A stretch of 64,000 nt of DNA from Siphonodentalium dalli (lineage: Eukaryota > Mollusca > Scaphopoda > Gadilida > Siphonodentaliidae): the NCBI GenBank assembly GCA_032622095.1, contig CP136064.1, forward strand, positions 188,155,794 to 188,219,793, in the 5' to 3' direction. The translations under genes were made by a program, and so were the position numbers. The notes under the pieces were generated by a model, which saw nothing but the letters and a program-made list of their open reading frames with translations, was not told where the DNA came from and did no database searches. Below, piece after piece: positions 41,009-53,234 of the stretch. The stretch's first letter is position 1; every line of letters begins with the position of its first letter.

Positions 41009-42472
41009 AGCTTCGTCATAGATATTTATATACCATAACCCCCGAACATAGTTAGCACAGATGAGGTAACATTATATAAGATTATATATGAGCGTAAGTA
41101 TGAATAGGTCGATAAGTGGTTATTACGTAATGTTGTTATAACAATAACATCAAAGGTAACTTCTATTATTGAGCGTATTAGCACCTGTACGTATTATGTA
41201 TACATATTTTTGATAACTAATTATCGCGTTAATGCTAACAATGACACAGCTTATCACCTTACGTGATCATACCCCGTTAAACAACTAATGATGTTCAGAC
41301 ACGCTATCGATAACTTAATTGAAAGCGTGTCTGAACATGCATAAAAGGAAGCTTCGTCATAGATATTTGTATACCATAACTACCTAACATAGTTAGCACA
41401 GATGAGGTAACATTATATAACATTATATATGAGCGTAAGTATGAATAGGTCTATAAGTGGTTATTACGTAATGTTGTTATAACAACAACACAAAGGCAAC
41501 TTCTATTATTGAGTGTCTTATCACATGTACGTATTATGTATGCATATTTTTGATAACTAATTATCGCGTTAATGCTAACAATGACACAGCTTATCAACCT
41601 TACGTGATCATATCCCGTTAAACAGGTAATGATGTTCAGACACGCGAGTGAGAGCTAACATCAAACTAGTCGAAACACTCATAGCTGTCAACAGATATAA
41701 TAGCAGTCATTTGGTAAATTTATCCAAGGTGTCACTCTTTTTCGACCTATACAGTGTTACCCTATTGACGCGTGTGATTATGTGTGTGTACATACTTGAA
41801 AATTTGTTCCATAGAATGTCAGTTCATTCGGGGTAGTAATTTCACATCACACTCTTCGTCCTAGCGTGACTGCTTTCAAAATAGTACAACATCTCAATAA
41901 TTCTTCCAATAATTCGCGACAATGCACGTGTGTCATATACTCAATAACTTCATTGGGATAGAGAAGTAAAGAATAAACGCTCTTTATTATCTATGTAAGA
42001 GTAATGGCGTCAAATTATTTCAGGTATTGTGGAGACAATTATATGATGTAATAGACGAGACTGTGTCTGATGATAAACACTGGAATGTATGCATTCATAC
42101 CTATAGTGTCAATGTCCAAAATTACAGCGACTCGGACCAGTCCATACACATATAATTGGTATAAAGCTATTTCTAAACATCGATTAATAAAATTAACAGA
42201 GTTTCATGAAAAATATTTAAAATTTGTTTGAACAAAAATAGTTGGCCTATAACAAAAGATATTACACGCAAATAATTTAAAAACATTCGACATTTAATAC
42301 CGAGATTATTTTCAGTGAGACCGAAAACTCGTTATAAATTTTTGAGATTTTTTAAAAATTTTGGAAAAGAAAAAATTAGGTTTTTTATTTTTTTTTTATT
42401 TTTTAGTACAAACACTTTTACCGCAAAAAAATCTATTTTTAGATGTGGGGCGAACGAGACCCCCGTACTACT
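41009..42472 (-). repeat. Right terminal inverted repeat of the Polinton
   Basis: Mirror of 18088-19465, including two 341-bp subrepeats (CTTCGTCATA at 41011 and 41352). It keeps a block at about 41710-41818 that is missing from the left copy; that block resembles the internal promoter module near 30375-30440. A third, partial subrepeat continues inward from 41008 to about 40820 with no counterpart at the left end. Confidence 0.93.
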
Positions 42473-43720
42473 CACAAACTACAGGTCGTACTGTTCGTCT
42501 GATCATCATGGAATTTGTCGTGGATGTTAATATTGACATGTAGATGGGATTTTGGGGTAATTCGGCCATAAAACATGGCCGCTGGCACCCATCTTGGATT
42601 TTACACTTTGCATGACTAAATCCTTTGGCACGGGCTACAGGATGTACCTTTGATCGGATCATCATGAAATTTGTCATGGATGTTAGCATTGTAATGTAGA
42701 TGGGGTCTGATCATCATGAAATTCTATCATGGGTGTTAATATTGGTCGGATCAGCATGTAATTTCTCATGGATGTTAATATTTTCCACGTAGATGGGAGT
42801 CATTTTTGGGTCATTCGGCCATAAAACATGGCCGCCGGCAGCCATCTTGGATTTTACTCTTTGCATGACTAAATCTTTTAGCACGGGCTACATGTCGTAA
42901 CTTTGGTCTGATCATCGTGAAATTTGTCGTGGATGTTCATATTAACATGTAGATAGGAACGAGTCATTTTGGGGTCATTCGTCCATAAAACATGGCCACC
43001 GGCAACCATCTTGGATATTACTCCTTGCATGACTAAATCTTTTAGCACGGGCTACATGTCGTAACTTTGGTCTGATCATCGTGAAATTTGTCGTGGATGT
43101 TCATATTAACATGTAGATAGGAACGAGTCATTTTGGGGTCATTCGTCCATAAAACATGGCCACCGGCAACCATCTTGGATATTACTCCTTGCATGACTAA
43201 ATCATTTGGCACAAGCTAAAAATCATATCTTTGGTCAGAACATTAAGAAATTTGTCATGGCTGTTGATATTGACATGAAGATGGGACTGAGTCATTTTGG
43301 CGTCATGCAGCAAAAAGATATGGTGGCCAGTGGCCATCTTGGATTTCATAATTCAATCCATTAGCACGTGCTTCAGGACGGACTGTTCGTCTGATCATCG
43401 TGGCATTTGTCGTGGCAAGCTCTATCAGCGAACCATTCACTGCTATGCGTTCCGGAGCGCGAAGCATAGCAAAGAGACGCAACATTACTGCATGGAGATT
43501 GGTCGTGGATGTTAATATTGACATTGTAGATGGGAACGAGTCATTTTGGGGTCAATCGGTCTTAAAACTGCCAGCCATCTTGGATTTTACTCTTTGCATG
43601 ACCAAATCCTTTGGCACACCCTACAGACCACTTCCCTCATCCGATCATCACTAAACTTCATATTGATCTACTATAAATGGGAGCCAGTGGCCATCTTGGA
43701 TTTTACTTTATATATATCTC
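42473..43720 (+). repeat. Right flank: tandem host satellite (164-bp unit)
   Basis: About seven units share AGCACGGGCTACA(G/T)GTCGTA, GTCTGATCATC, AAATTTGTC(G/A)TGGATGTT, ACATGTAGAT, GTCATTTTGGGGTCATTCG, AAAACATGGCC and CATCTTGGATTTTA. Two adjacent units (from 42881 and from 43045) are essentially identical, giving a 164-bp period; others are longer or shorter. An unrelated insertion of about 80 bp sits at about 43419-43500. The ORFs here are the satellite read through. Confidence 0.85.
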
Positions 43721-46139
43721 TTCATGTTAATAATCTTGTATTACTTAGACATTTCAACTTTCCACATTCCTGATCGCTCCATTGACTGTAACACATGAAA
43801 TTATTCCCTTCCCAAGTTGAGCTACAGTTCATTTTTCTTGTAACTGATTCATTTTAACCAAATTGTATTGACATTTAAAGACACACATGGTGTCGAAATC
43901 TTTATAATAGTGATTTCTAGCTTTAAAGTTTTTTCTGCTATGATTTGTGGTTTGAAGCATGAGCTATTATAATTACTTGACCAGCATGTGACACTTCACC
44001 TTTACAAAATGATAGAATATTATTTGCTTCAAAAGGGAAGAAAAGTTCCCTTTTTGAATCCCAGGATTCTTCATTGGGGACCTGTGATCCAATTGCAATG
44101 CTGATTGGATGAGTGTTGCAATTGGTATGGACACACTGAGTACAGTTGCACTCAAAACAATCACAGATGTTCACTTTTTTCATTTTGTTTTACTTTTTAA
44201 CCGGATAATGGTAGTTTTGATATATATGTTTAAAGCTTTCTTTTCAGTGGTGTATAACTCAGACTGTAGAAGGAACTAGCAGGTGCACCGAAAGACATGA
44301 AACAGGATGGGGAGGGGGTACACGATATTTTAAAGGCACCTTTCAATATCTAATTCTTTTCTTGATTATAACTAGCATTAGTGTAAATAATAGTTTTTCA
44401 AAATCAAACATATAGCACAAACACAAAATACATACATATACAGATAGATTAAGAAAGAGGATTGTAGCACCCATAAGACATCAGACATACACTGCCCAAC
44501 ATAGAATGGGTTGTTAGTATAGCAAAATAATATAACATAACGAATCATAACTTATTAAGGATATGCTGATTCACACTTGATTGTGTCAGTCTATTTTTTC
44601 AGATGGCTAATTGATATAAGATATCTTACATAAGAATTCACAATTATGGTTATCTATAAGTTACAGGAGCTATTGTATTGCATGACACTATTGGATCATC
44701 AAATGGTGATGTTGGGGTGTGAATTGAAATGGAGCCATTATGATATCTCCTTGATAACAGTCCGATTCAGCCTTCACCCTAATGATCAAATGGGGAGAAA
44801 TAATTTCGGGAAGCTCCAGTCATGGAAGGGTTAACATATGAAGAATAATACTTTTCAATGAATACTTTTACAACTGAGTGGAGTACATGTCTTATCAGTC
44901 CTGGAGGGAGACATATTCTCCCTCAAATATGTCACTTCTCCCTATTGTTGTCCCAGGGAGATTAGTCTTCTCCCTCATTTTGCAGCATGTCTATCTCCAA
45001 ACAGTGCATTTAATAGCATATTTGCTGAATATAATGGTGTAATTACTGATTATAGTGGGGTTATATATGAGATCATGTACTTATTGTATCATTTCGCCCA
45101 ATTTGGGCGTTTATCTGATGGCTGTTTTTCATCTGACGTATGTGTCGGATAAATGATGTGGAGGATTTATGTAAATGTTAGCCCAAACTACATTTCCAAG
45201 TAATGATGGTTTTGTTGTTTATTTTGAGGAATAATACCGCATCAGATGAATTCAGCCCAAATATGTTAACAGTAACTTTTGTCGTGTAGAACATTTGCAG
45301 TAGGTTAGCGTTATTTAGTATTTGTGGATGTCCTTTAACGTGGGGAAAATAGACTATTGCGCTTGAACGAGCATGTGAATATGTCGTTTTTAATCTATAG
45401 CAACTTGATAATCAATAATAGAGGCATTCTCTGTCAAATACAGTCGCTCTATTTACGGTATTAATTGCGGAACTTTCTAAAGTAAACTACGCGTAAACGG
45501 GTAAATACTGTAAATTATAGAAGGTGTCGGATTGGCCTAATCTCCCCAGGGCCAACTCGCCCCAGTCGACGTGTGCCAATTCGGTACACACTATAAGATG
45601 TATCCGAGGCCGAATCCGACTCGGAATAAAAGGTGTAACCGGGGTGTTATATAGCGTTTGGTCCGTTGTTTCTCAATGAATATTATTGAATATTTGGTGT
45701 ATATGTCCGGGCTGGGACATGGAATACAACGACGTTTGAATTGTTTTTAAATTTACAAATTTGTTGATTTTATTCATTTTTTTTTCGTTCTGAAACACAC
45801 TATAAAGGTGTATAAAAGGTGTGAGCGGACTTGATGTCGCATTATCTTCTTTGTTTATAAATGGACAAGACTGAAATATAGTGCATATGTCCGGGTTATG
45901 ACATGGACAACATTAACGTTTGAATTGTTCTTAAATTCACAAATTTGTTGATTTTATTCAACTTTTCGTTCTTTCATTCTATAAAGTGTAAACGGTCGGC
46001 CCCATTTAAAAGGTTAAGCGGCTTATGTGCTTAGTGTTATAGGTAATCGGATTAACTAATTGGCGACTCTAAACTATTGTGTTTTGGGGTATTTGAGCTT
46101 TTTTTGTGAAATAATAATTGAGGACGTGAATACATTTAT
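43721..46139. other. No gene; a few diverged repeats
   Basis: AT-rich DNA without credible coding content. GGGAAGCTCCAGTCATGGAAGG at 44809 echoes sequence beside the palindrome pair at 13100-13140. At about 45690-45990 two diverged copies share GTGTATATGTCCGGG, GACATGGA, ACGTTTGAATTGTT, AATTTGTTGATTTTATTCA and TATAAAG. CTCCCT-rich text at about 44900-44990 is locally repetitive. Confidence 0.5.
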
Positions 46140-46490
46140 TTTATATGATAATAAACACATACAATATAATAACGAACACGAGACATACATAATTTATAAA
46201 CTGTTAACAAAAGATATCAAATTCAATACATGACAAAGATGACTCAGTGAAGTTTATAAAGTGAACATAAAAACATTAAGGTAAGAATCTTTTTAAGGAA
46301 TGCAACTTTATTTAATGATAATAAACATATAAATTAAAATAACAAACATGATTTATAAACTGTCATGATTTAAAATAACAAACATGATTTATAAACTGTC
46401 AACAAAAGATATCAAATTCAATACATGACAAAGATGACTCAGTGAAGTTTATAAAGTGAACATAAAAATATTAAGGTAAGGTATCTTTTA
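46140..46490. repeat. Two-copy tandem repeat, ~193-bp period
   Basis: AACAAAAGATATCAAATTCAATACATGACAAAGATGACTCAGTG and the following AGTTTATAAAGTGAACATAAAAA(C/T)ATTAAGGTAAG occur twice almost unchanged. Within the second unit an AAATAACAAACATGATTTATAAACTGTCA phrase is itself doubled. Confidence 0.85.
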
Positions 46491-48029
46491 AAGCATTACT
46501 AAACTGTTTAGCACAGACCACAGTCCACTTCACTCATCCGATCATCACCAAACTCCATATTTATCTTGATATTGATCTATCAGATAAGAGCTATCAAATA
46601 TTTTTTGAATTTCAAAGGAAAAAATGGTCGCCAGCGGCCATATTGCATTTACGTTATATGTTATCGCGTCATGATATCTAGTATTACTTAGAAATTTCAC
46701 CTTTCCAGATTCATAATTGCTCCATTGACTGTAACAGATGAAATTATTCCCCTATTCGGATAGAGTGTCACTGAAACTTTATTTTGTCAGACTGTCTGTA
46801 TAGTCACTGATTATATGTGGCAATAATCTGTAATAAGATGTAGCACTATTTTATTTTATATTTACATGTAGTGCTGTTTTTAATTCCCCCCCCCCCCTAG
46901 ATCATCATGTGATCGACCATACATCGCGCGCGAGGACCTGGTTGAATTAAGGGGGGTTTATGGATCACTTCTGTCCTCAAGCTAGATTATACTTATGCCA
47001 TTTAATGGCATGTTACTAACGTGGAGGGTTAGATATGCTTGAAACACCACCACTCTTCAATTCACTCCAAGTTCTCAGCTGTCATGTTCGGATATTAGAA
47101 CCCATAGCCATGATATATGGTTTATTGTGTGTATACTAGTAATATAGTTATGTTCAGTACCTTTATATACCAGTACTGTGTATAACAATGCATATACATG
47201 AATCCGTGTATATTTATTCAACGGATTCAGTGGTTTTGTCCATCAGTCTATCAAATTTGCGGGGAAAACATGCATGGCCACCAGCAGTACAGTGAGTACA
47301 CCCTGCTAAATTTCAAATTTGAATCAATTGGCGCACCCTGCAGCCAGCTTTTATTGGAGAACTTTTTCTCATGTGGATATTTTGGGTCACCGCTAGATGT
47401 GAGCCATATTTTGTTCTCATACTTTCCTTGTGAAAACATCACTGCCAGCCATGATCTTTAATTTTACTATTTTTATGGCTAAATAATTTGGTTGATCCTA
47501 CAGACGACACCCCTTGTCCGATCGTCACCAGATTCCACAATGATCTTCTGGATAACCAGGGTGAGAGTAATCTAATTTTTCCGAATTTCGTTAAAAAACA
47601 TGACCACGGGCAGCAATTTGGTATCTTACTCTTTTGCATGACTGAATTGTTTAGCAACTGTACAGACATATCCCTCATCTGATAGTCACCAAACTTCATA
47701 TTGATCTTCGGGCTGACAACTAGATGGGAGCTATCGAATGCTTTGAATTTTTTTGGAAAACATTGTCGCCAGCAGTCATCTTCTATTTTGTTTTTATATA
47801 CATGTATATCTCTTCATGCGGATAGCCAGTATTACGTAGGTACTTCAACTTTCCGCATTCCTGTCATCATTTGAAATATAAAAATTTACCTGATACATGC
47901 ACCCTTCAAAATTTGTTTCTTCGTATCTATTTTAATGACCCGTATGGTAATATTGATATAGATATATTTGTCAAACATTTCTTTGTACAATATACAGGTA
48001 TTTAGTTTGTAACTAAATCTAGAAATATA
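46491..48029. repeat. Degenerate copies of the AAGATGGCCGC satellite
   Basis: CATCCGATCATCACCAAACT, GATATTGATCTA and TGGTCGCCAGCGGCCAT (46530-46645), with similar phrases at 47260-47290, 47500-47620 and 47670-47790, are diverged members of the flank satellite. The ORFs at 47198-47699 arise from them. A poly-C run lies at about 46888-46899. Confidence 0.6.
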
Positions 48030-48540
48030 TAATAGTAGCTGGTGGACCCGACTTCGTCCGGGATTTTCCCCTCTGATTTTCGGAGAATTGCGCGATTTAA
48101 CCTTGAATTGACCATTTTAAAGGTGAAGGTCATGTCGGGGTCACGATTTGACCCGTCCAAAACACTCCCCGGACAAAAGTACCCGTCGAATTAAATCCTC
48201 CCGGCTTTACCCGATTTGACCTTGAATTGACAATTTTGAATGTCAAGATCAGGTCGGGGTCATGATTTGACCCATCCGAAACACTCCTGTGACAAAAGTA
48301 ACGGTAGGTATCAAATTTCGTTGAAATCCTTCCGTTTTACCAGATTTGACCTTGAATTGATCTTTTTCAATGTCAAAGTCAGGTCGGGATCAAGATTTGT
48401 CCGTCCCGTCCAAAATACTCCCTGGAAATAATTTCCCCTAGGTATCAAATTTCGTCAAATCTGTCCGGCAGTTTTCCCGGCCATAGCTAACAGACAAACA
48501 GACAGACAAATGTCCAAAATATATATTAGACTAGCTGATG
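48030..48540. repeat. Dispersed element with three ~125-bp tandem subunits
   Basis: Three units share ATTTGACCTTGAATTGA, TTTT(A/G/C)AA(T/A)GTCAA, (A/C)GGTCGGG(G/A)TCA, ATTTG(A/T)CC, CCGTCCAAAA and GGTATCAAATTTCGT. The element ends in ACAGACAAACAGACAGACAAA, followed by ATATATTA. This end style is seen in invertebrate RTE-like or SINE elements, but no RT is visible. Confidence 0.65.
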
Positions 48541-49659
48541 TACTCGACTTCATTCGGGCTATTTGGGGATTTTTTTGTGATCGCCTCCATCTGGACAGTA
48601 CCCAGTATATACAGCGTCTGGCCAAACTATTGTTCAATTGGTCCAGAAACATGCCTATATCAGCACGTTAGAGGACATGGTCCCACGTGAAATTGGACGT
48701 GTCCATATTGCTCCCGGGATCGAAGTAGTCCTACACACAAATTTTTAGTCGGATCGGTCAAGGTCCAGAAACATGCCTATGAGCGAGGTCAAGTTGACAC
48801 GTTAAATACCAAATCCGAGTCGGATCGGTCGAGCAGTGTTAGAGTCTATAACACATACACACATGCATTCACACATACACACATACATACAGACAGGTGT
48901 TCCAAAATGTATAATCGATAGCTACAACAATTCTATGGTAGATAGTGCACGGGCGACCTGATGCATGCATCTTAGTTTTCTTGTATAAGGCTGATGTTGG
49001 AATGTAAATTGAACTTCAGCCTAAAAACAGTCCACTCCCAAACCTCTACTGGCCCCAGTGTTCGCGCTGGACCGAAAAATATTTTGGCCAAAAGTTTGTC
49101 CAAATGAAAATTTTATTAGCCAAATTAAAAAAAACTTTGGCCAAATGATTTTTGCACAAATTAAAACAACTTTGGCAAAATTACATCCTCATTTTCTGGC
49201 TGGATCACAATTGATGACACAACTTTATTTGTTACTCAGAATAAAAACAAAATTAAACAACTTTAAAAATACTATACGAGCATATAGGTAATGCGTTATG
49301 TCACACGTTTCAGACATTGAATATTCGTTTATGCAAAATAGGACGAGTTTTCATATCTGATCATATACAAAAAGAAATCGAAGTCAGAAATGGCTGGGCC
49401 ATCAATGCAAACAATTAAGGCAAGTTTGGAGTTTGTGATGATACCCGGGAAGATTTGAAAGTGCTGTCATTTCTCTCCCACAACCCACTTTTGGATGCTA
49501 TATATAATTCCGACGAAGAGCGTTTGTAGGGTTTGTAAGTAGATTACTATCAGTAGGTGTTTGCCTACTGTGCATGCCACCACAGCAAGAAACAAAGCCC
49601 CCCCCCCCATTCCGAACCTGGACCGGCGATGAAGACTTACCGTGTTTTCTTTTGTGAGT
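48541..49659. other. No gene; fragments of the preceding repeat family
   Basis: GTCGGATCGGTC with AGGTCCAGAAACATGCCTAT occurs twice near 48640-48830, followed by ACACATACACACA. The rest is unique AT-rich DNA; a C-run is at about 49601-49610. Confidence 0.5.
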
Positions 49660-49667
49660 TTGGTGTG

Positions 49668-50583
49668 TTGATATATATCACCCCATGCATCCGGATATGC
49701 TCGTAGCGGAAGACATGCCCGTAGCGGAATAACCACATGGCCCGCGATTTGCACACCATTCACGGTTAAACACATGTTGCACTGAAACCAACACATACCA
49801 GTGGTTGGCGGTGGTGGTACTATTTGTGGCTATAATTTACCCAACTGTACATCAAACTTCTTTAAACATGGACGCAGTTTAATCCTATTTTATAGCGAAG
49901 TTAGGCCAAACATTGTGGCAAAATTTGCATTTCTTACATAAAATTACGATTTATGTGGTAACAGCCCAGACAACATAGTCTTTGCATACATTGCTATTTC
50001 CGCGGATATTCCCTTAATATAATAGACAACATTTTCAGTCATGTTTCTACATTTTTCATCGTAAACAATTGCCATATATGCAGGTCATAGCAAGAAAATA
50101 TGGCATGTCTATAGCAGTTGTTTTACGTTTGCTATAGACATGCCCCAAAATCAAGTGAGTGCCTCCATGGAAACTAATTTTTCGGGCACTAATATGATTG
50201 ACATCGCAAACATGTCCAGTTCTGGCAGTTCATTTTGAAGCTAAGATATCATACTTCGAGAGACTGTATGTTATATAATGTGTCAATGCAAGGATTCATA
50301 AAAATTTGATAAAACTTATATCGAGTAAGTATTTCAGGTCATAATTTTCGTATAAAACCCGATTATCGAACAGTAATATGCAAATTACGGAAACCACAAC
50401 CGCTCATTTCTGTAGACCGATTATCGCTGTTAACGTTTAAAAAAAATCAAGGTAAAGTAAACCGTGTTTTTATGAAATAACTTACGACAACTAAGAACGA
50501 TGTGCAAATCGCGGGTCATGTGGTTATTCCGCTACGAGCATGTTTTCCGCTACGAGCATTTCCGGATGCATGGGGTGTATATG
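49668..50583. repeat. Inverted repeat pair (~90-bp arms, ~735-bp spacer)
   Basis: The 49668-49757 arm contains ATGCATCCGGATATGCTCGTA, GCGGAA and CCGTAGCGGAATAACCACATG. The 50492-50583 arm is its reverse complement with few changes. A smaller palindrome (GGCATGTCTATAGCA..TGCTATAGACATGCC) lies at about 50100-50145 in the spacer. Target duplications are not obvious, so element status is open. Confidence 0.75.
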
Positions 50584-51560
50584 TTATTTTGAGCCATGAA
50601 TGGTTGTGATTTAGTGTCCAATTTAACTAGTGTGTGCTTGTATGGACTCCAGTTGCATTAGTCTGTTGTATTCCGGGCTTGTACTACGGGCTCAACGCTA
50701 GGAAGAGGGTGCAATGCAAGCCGGTTGACTTCAGGTCGTCGGGTCTCCTCAACTCTTGATGGCGCCATGTCCGCCTTTCACTCCTGTGCGAGTGTCAGAA
50801 CCCGTTGACCTGGTTGTGTATTGCGGTCGCGGACTGATCGAGGACGTAGCTGAGGCCAGATTGGGCTGCTTAGTGTGTTTTCCGAAGGTTTGGAGTGTTA
50901 AGTAGTGTCTCCGTCTATCTGTCCCACCCATAGGCACGGGCGCGGGTGAAAGCTTGTATTTGCAAATTTGTATGGGCAGTTTGTTAGTAGTTTTGAGAGA
51001 GATAACTATTCGACGGCTTATACTACGGCTACGACAAGCGTATCTACACCGTATGGGGACAGTCATCAACGTCCATGGAGCCATCTATATATAGGGCGTG
51101 AGCCAGCTAGCCTAGATTTTGATATTGGTGTTAGTCGTATTTTGTGGTCAGGTTTGTGAGCTGATTGGGTTGTGATGTGTAATGATTTTACAAGGTTAGC
51201 AGGTTAGTTGGTTATTTGAGGGAGATAATTACTCAATGGCTTATACTACGGTCACGACAAGCGTATCAACACCGCCCGGGGAGTCATCAACGCCCCAGGA
51301 GCCATCTAGGGTGTGAGCCCACTACCCTAGGTTTTGATATTATTGTTAGTCTTGTTAGGCGGTCGATATTGCGGATTTTGCATGTATGTAGGTCAGTACA
51401 TGATGACTTGTTTACACCAGCGATGAATATATATAGGTTTTATTACGTTCATGTTTACACTGGGGTTCTAGCATTGGACTTTATTGAGGACTTGCTTTAC
51501 TGCAGGGTGGCGTGGCGTGGCCAATCCACTGTGTTCGCCTGCCTATGGTCAGTACGCACC
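50584..51560. repeat. Two-copy direct repeat, ~215-bp period, no gene
   Basis: From about 50970 and 51200: GAG(A/G)GAGATAA, GGCTTATACTACGG(C/T), ACGACAAGCGTATC, ACACCG, GGGACAGTCATCAACG or GGGAGTCATCAACG, GGAGCCATCTA, GTGAGCC and TTTTGATATT. The ORFs over it on both strands have no motif. Confidence 0.65.
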
Positions 51561-51989
51561 ACAGAGCCCTTTGAAACATAATTAACAAGAAAACCATAAT
51601 CAGAAATGGTAACGGCCTCAAACTCATATTATTAGGCATAAATATAAATTATTAAAAAATATATAAAATATATTGGTTACATGAATACACCACCTCAGAA
51701 TTCCGTTAAAACAACTAATCCTTCACATTATTACAAAAATAACTACGGCTTATTACTGCAGGTTTCTCACCACACCAGAAGAAAGCCTCTAACTGCGGAT
51801 AAAAACATCAGAGGCATTGTGTTCCCGCCATAAAATCTTCCAAGCGTTGCCCAGTCATAGTTCATACCTAAATATCGAAAGCAATTAAACGCGGTCATAA
51901 TAGTTACATACTGCAACTATCAGACATCCAGCGAATACATGTGCACACCGCGAAAACCCGAAATGTGTTGTCATGCGAGATATCCCATA

Positions 51990-52590
51990 GCTATAACTCA
52001 ATATGACACAGCCAGATTAGCCTTCCTACAATATCCTAAAACAAAAAAAGCTTCTCAAATCATCGGCATAGTCAATAGAACTTTCACGAACTTGGACATC
52101 GACACTTTCCGATCGCTCTACATAAGCATGGTCAGACCTATCATCGAATACTGTAACTCTGCATGGAGCCCACATCACAAATATCAAAGCATTGTGTTTG
52201 AGAAATACAAAGAAACTAGTTCGTCAAATCAAAACTCTATGCTACCGAGACCGAATGATAAGACTCAATCTGATGTCTTTAAAATATCGAAGATTTAGAG
52301 GAGATCTAATCGAGGTATATAAACTGTTGCATGGTCATTACAATATCAATGCCTGTGACATATTAGAAAGAAATTCATCAGGAAGAACAATATGACATAA
52401 TAAAAAGCTACAGATGCGCACTCTTAACAAGGACATAGGAAAATATTTCTTCACGCAGAGGGTGGTAAATAGCTGGAACTCTCTGTCAGACTTCACTGTT
52501 GAGGCTCCAACACCCGATAAATTCAAAATATACGTAGACTCATTCTTCTATTATATAAAATACGAGTTCGGCGACAAGTAATATGTTCAA
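51990..52590 (+). pseudogene. LINE (non-LTR) reverse-transcriptase C-terminal remnant
   Basis: The frame encodes KKASQIIGIVNRTF, RSLYISMVRPIIEYCNSAWSP and, after a frameshift near 52200, YRDRMIRLNLMSLKYRRFRGD. This is the RT thumb and C-terminal tail of CR1/Jockey-like elements. The ORF ends near 52580 (TAA). It is truncated at the 5' side and frameshifted. Its continuous TTAA at 52424 is the empty site for the MITE at 6178, and its 3' flank is interrupted by the element at 52599. Confidence 0.8.
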
Positions 52591-52598
52591 GTGACTCA

Positions 52599-53234
52599 TA
52601 GTCCAGGCGCTTGGTGCATGAAAATGTAAGAATTGCACAAATTATGATAAAAGCATGAAACTTGCCACATAAGTTCCTTGGACCTTACTGATCATTTTCA
52701 GATATTGACCCCATCGAGATTTGACCCCGCTTAGCAACGGTTGCTAGGCAACTACCCGAAAGTATAAAATGCTCATATAAGGATGGATTACAGTATTTCA
52801 TTCAACGTTAGTTGTTGTGGATTGCATATTTGAGTTCTATTTGTGACACAGGATCAATTACAAAGACTTGTGACCTTGTTTCCTATCATAATGTCCATAA
52901 CAACCGTTGCTAAGCAGCTACCCAGACAGTAAAATGTATATTTGGCACTCTTCTCTGACATTTTGGGACCAGAATTGGTGGTAGATTAGTCTGAAATACA
53001 TTTTATATACGCTAATACATCACACAGTGTATATTATATAGGGATGGATAGTTTCTATGGTTGGAAGGTGTCATTGCGACCATTCTTAAGAGACCAACCC
53101 ATATTATTTTTAAATTTCAAAAGCATCAATGACCATAATGCAAGTTGTGGCTGATGAACAAAATTGACCATTCTATGTTATATACATCGAATACTAACAT
53201 TTCTGATGCACCTTTATTAATTGTTACTATTTTA
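52599..53234 (+). repeat. Left long TIR of the 4.6-kb element
   Basis: Mirrors about 56586-57212 (for example GACCATTCTTAAGAGACCAACCC and CCTTTATTAATTGTTACTAT). It includes GGTTGCTAGGCAAC at 52739-52752, a near-perfect RFX/X-box palindrome mirrored at 57069-57082. Confidence 0.9.

Larger units (their letters stand above)
18088..42472. mobile_element. Maverick/Polinton virus-like transposon, 24.4 kb
   Basis: Terminal inverted repeats (AGTAGTACGGGGG inward, CCCCGTACTACT at the right) bracket the full Polinton core: protein-primed PolB, chromodomain integrase, A32-type ATPase, adenain-like protease, double-jelly-roll major capsid and single-jelly-roll minor capsid. The left genes (PolB, PC4-like, TBP-like) are on the plus strand; the capsid, packaging and integration genes are on the minus strand. 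The length is inflated by nested insertions: about 5.4 kb in PolB, 1,586 bp of hAT and a 592-bp MITE. Without these it is about 16.8 kb. PolB and the major capsid gene carry stops and frameshifts, so this copy cannot be autonomous. Confidence 0.97.
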
